IMG/VR virus record: IMGVR_UViG_3300044613_002940
Span: 1-23,893 of that record
Length of the DNA: 23,893 nucleotides
Reading direction: 5' to 3' (one strand)
Source of the DNA: a virus
Below are positions 22,208 through 23,893 of this stretch, one piece after another; the stretch's first letter is position 1, and each line of letters starts with the position of its first letter. The position numbers and the translations under genes were made by a program. The notes under the pieces are model-generated. The model was given only the letters and a program-made list of their open reading frames with translations, did no database searches and was not told where the DNA came from.

Positions 22208-22920
22208 TAACGGACTCCGAACTGCTGCAACTGAGGAAAGAAATTTATCTGGCCTTGGTTGCAAAGTCGGGGGTCAGAGAGTGGGACGAGCCAGAGGTCA
22301 ATCAGACGATCTGGATTGCTGCACTGGATGCAGCAGATGGGCTTTTAGGAATTGACTCAGAACCCTCAGAAGGGGGCGGATCAGTGGCATTACCTGACGC
22401 ATTTAAGATTCAAGAGGGAATAGCAAAGACGCTTCGAAGTAGCGGCGGAAGTGCTGCCATAACGCTTGCATCGTTGGCAAACAGCAACGGAACCTCAACA
22501 GGTGGGCGGCAATCGGCTTCGCTGGACATGGGAGCAAATTGGGCTCAGCGATGGCGTTTAGAATGCAATTTTGAACTTGCGGCTACTCCAACCGCCGGTA
22601 ACGCAATCGACCTCCACGCTTCTTGGAACTCAGCAACTGGAGCAGGTGACGCAAATACCAGCGGAAGTGATGCAGCGTATTCAGGCTACAGCAGCAACCT
22701 GAATGCTGCCTTAAATCAATTGGAGTTTCTTGGCTCGCATATTTGCACGAGCCAAGTCACATCAACAGTTCAGCGGTCGCTTGTCGGTGTGATATTTCCA
22801 AAGGGCCGATGGTTGAACCTTGTCGTGGTAAATCGCAGTGGTGCAGCATTCCATTCGAATGATGCCAACTGCGTGATTACGCTCACTCCGCTTGAAGACA
22901 CGATCGTTGAGGACGTGTAA
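22204..22920 (+). CDS. tail-associated structural protein, unknown
   Basis: 238 aa, ATGA overlap with the previous gene. A helical N-terminus (ELLQLRKEIYLALVAKSGVREW) of about 50 residues is followed by a Gly/Ser linker (SEPSEGGGSVALP) and a Ser/Thr/Asn/Ala-rich beta domain (about 65-238). The beta domain contains QRWRLECNFELAATPTAGNAIDLHASW and ends VITLTPLEDTIVEDV. The layout suggests an attachment helix plus a beta-sandwich, as in short fibre or receptor-binding proteins. No named family is recognised. Confidence 0.6.
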   Translation: MITDSELLQLRKEIYLALVAKSGVREWDEPEVNQTIWIAALDAADGLLGIDSEPSEGGGSVALPDAFKIQEGIAKTLRSSGGSAAITLASLANSNGTSTGGRQSASLDMGANWAQRWRLECNFELAATPTAGNAIDLHASWNSATGAGDANTSGSDAAYSGYSSNLNAALNQLEFLGSHICTSQVTSTVQRSLVGVIFPKGRWLNLVVVNRSGAAFHSNDANCVITLTPLEDTIVEDV

Positions 22921-23687
22921 TGATTCTTCCGGGATCATACGCTAACGGATTTGCACCACGCGACGGACGCCCGCTGTTTCCTGAGTTGTGGCGTGGTTGC
23001 GTCGGTGCTTGGGCACCATGCCTCGGGCCGACAGGGGTGACGTTGCGTGATTGGAGCGGACTGGCGCGACACGGCACCTTAGTATCTGGCGGTCAATTCA
23101 TGGTCTCAAGCCGCTTCGCTATTTTGCTGAACGGAACGGACCAGTTTTTATCATTGTCTGCGGTCGTTTTGCCGCGTCCATTCACCGCATCATTTTGGAT
23201 CAATCCTACGTCTGTGAGCGGTGATATCAGATTGCTTAATCCATCCGTGGGCACGTATCCGCAGTTTTTTTGCCGAATAAACTCAGGGAATTTTGAGGTC
23301 TTAAATGCAGGCGGAGATACGTGGCTTACACTGGCGACCGGAATCACTGCAAACGTGTGGACTCATTTATGTTTAACAGCGACCACAACAGAAACCGTAG
23401 GCTTTGTAAATGGTAGTGAAAGAAACACAGTAGCCGCTGCCGCTGGAATAATAGATAACTTGACGTTCGGATCTCGTTACGGAAGTTTTGGTCAGTTTTT
23501 CCCAGGCTTATTTGATGACATTATGCTGTGCAATCGTGTGCGAGGACGGCGAGAAATTCGCACATTGGCATCACGTCGCGGCATTGCTTACGAACTTGCT
23601 CCACGTCGCAGGTCTGCATTGGTGGCCGGTTTCCGTGCCCACTGGGTGCGTCGGCGTTCGTTAGTTATTGGTGGAGGTATTAACTGA
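22920..23687 (+). CDS. LamG/concanavalin-like tail protein, candidate receptor binder
   Basis: 255 aa. The start F-P-E-L-W-R-G-C-V-G-A-W-A-P (about 20-33) and G-P-T-G-V-T-L-R-D-W-S-G (36-47) match the opening of LamG-like (concanavalin-fold) phage proteins. Typical strands follow: QFLSLSAVVLP, FTASFWINP (about 80-88), ANVWTHLCLT, GLFDDIMLCNRVRG. The C-terminus is Arg-rich (RRRSALVAGFRAHWVRRRS) and ends in GGGIN. Such domains bind sugars in many proteins, so a role in recognising the host surface is likely but inferred. The ATG shares one base with the previous stop. Confidence 0.75.
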   Translation: MILPGSYANGFAPRDGRPLFPELWRGCVGAWAPCLGPTGVTLRDWSGLARHGTLVSGGQFMVSSRFAILLNGTDQFLSLSAVVLPRPFTASFWINPTSVSGDIRLLNPSVGTYPQFFCRINSGNFEVLNAGGDTWLTLATGITANVWTHLCLTATTTETVGFVNGSERNTVAAAAGIIDNLTFGSRYGSFGQFFPGLFDDIMLCNRVRGRREIRTLASRRGIAYELAPRRRSALVAGFRAHWVRRRSLVIGGGIN

Positions 23688-23893
23688 TGTACCCGCGAAA
23701 TGCAGCAAGTCCACCGCGAATCGCAGTCGGTGCTGTTGTACAGATCTCAGATGGTGCTGTGCAGACATCCGGTGTTTCTATTGTTGTCAGGCCGGAAGGC
23801 GGGGCGGAATCAGCAGGCGGCGGAACGATCGCCTACAGTGCAGCCAGCGGAGTCGTTTACTACACGCCGACACAGGCCGAAACGAATCATACG
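23687..23893 (+). CDS. 5' end of a phage gene (partial, runs off the window)
   Basis: 69 codons, open to the window end. The ATG overlaps the previous TGA and GGAGGT lies about 10 nt upstream. The protein starts MYPRNAASPPRIAVGAVVQI, continues as a beta-rich domain, and reaches YYTPTQAETNHT. The phrase (Y)-T-P-T-Q-A-E-T-N is one I associate with phage tail-fibre-neighbourhood proteins of unknown function. Nothing more can be said without the rest. Confidence 0.7.
   Translation, partial: MYPRNAASPPRIAVGAVVQISDGAVQTSGVSIVVRPEGGAESAGGGTIAYSAASGVVYYTPTQAETNHT

Noticed and set aside
1-23893. Search for tRNA, rRNA, CRISPR repeats, integrase, transposase and att sites
   Set aside because: Nothing of these types was recognised on either strand by eye.

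Overview
This window is a block of tailed-phage late genes, from a prophage or a free phage genome. Almost every gene lies on the + strand, and most are packed with ATGA or TGATG stop-start overlaps. The gene order is that of a siphovirus (long non-contractile tail): terminase, gpW-like protein, portal, protease/scaffold, capsid, connectors, tail tube, tail assembly chaperone, tape measure, tail tip, fibre-type proteins. No integrase, replication gene, tRNA, rRNA, insertion sequence or CRISPR array is visible. Base composition looks moderately GC-rich. Several proteins remind me of prophage genes of Planctomycetota: the cysteine-rich tail protein, the GPGTEL-type domain in front of the glycosyltransferases, and the short membrane proteins. 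That host assignment is inference only.

Region by region. 1-3176: end of an unknown gene, then a lipoprotein, a single-span membrane protein, a papain-like peptidase-like protein, an exported thioredoxin-like protein and a small hydrophobic protein; a lysis or host-interaction module is possible. 3178-7786: small and large terminase, a zinc-ribbon protein, a gpW-like joining protein and the portal. 7799-10378: a small Ala-rich protein, a prohead protease with a C-terminal scaffold-like domain (perhaps also made alone from an internal start), a structured leader and the major capsid protein. 10480-12658: head-tail connector, membrane protein, tail terminator candidate, HK97-gp10-like protein and tail tube protein, followed by a terminator. 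12730-15414: a 48-aa protein, two overlapping tail assembly chaperone frames apparently joined by a -1 frameshift, and the tape measure protein. 15414-18984: three tail-tip proteins, the last with 44 cysteines in 580 residues. 18981-20960: a protein with two GT-A type glycosyltransferase domains. 20876-21151: the one convincing minus-strand gene. 21352-23893: small tail-associated proteins, a LamG-like candidate receptor-binding protein and a partial gene.

Together the genes package DNA (TerS/TerL), build and mature the head (portal, protease/scaffold, capsid), close the neck, and build a tail on the tape measure with chaperone help. The less ordinary parts are the glycosyltransferase within the tail operon, the cysteine-rich tail protein, the exported thioredoxin-like protein, the chaperone frameshift and the capsid leader. 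Functions rest on reading motifs and gene order by eye; no database search was run.
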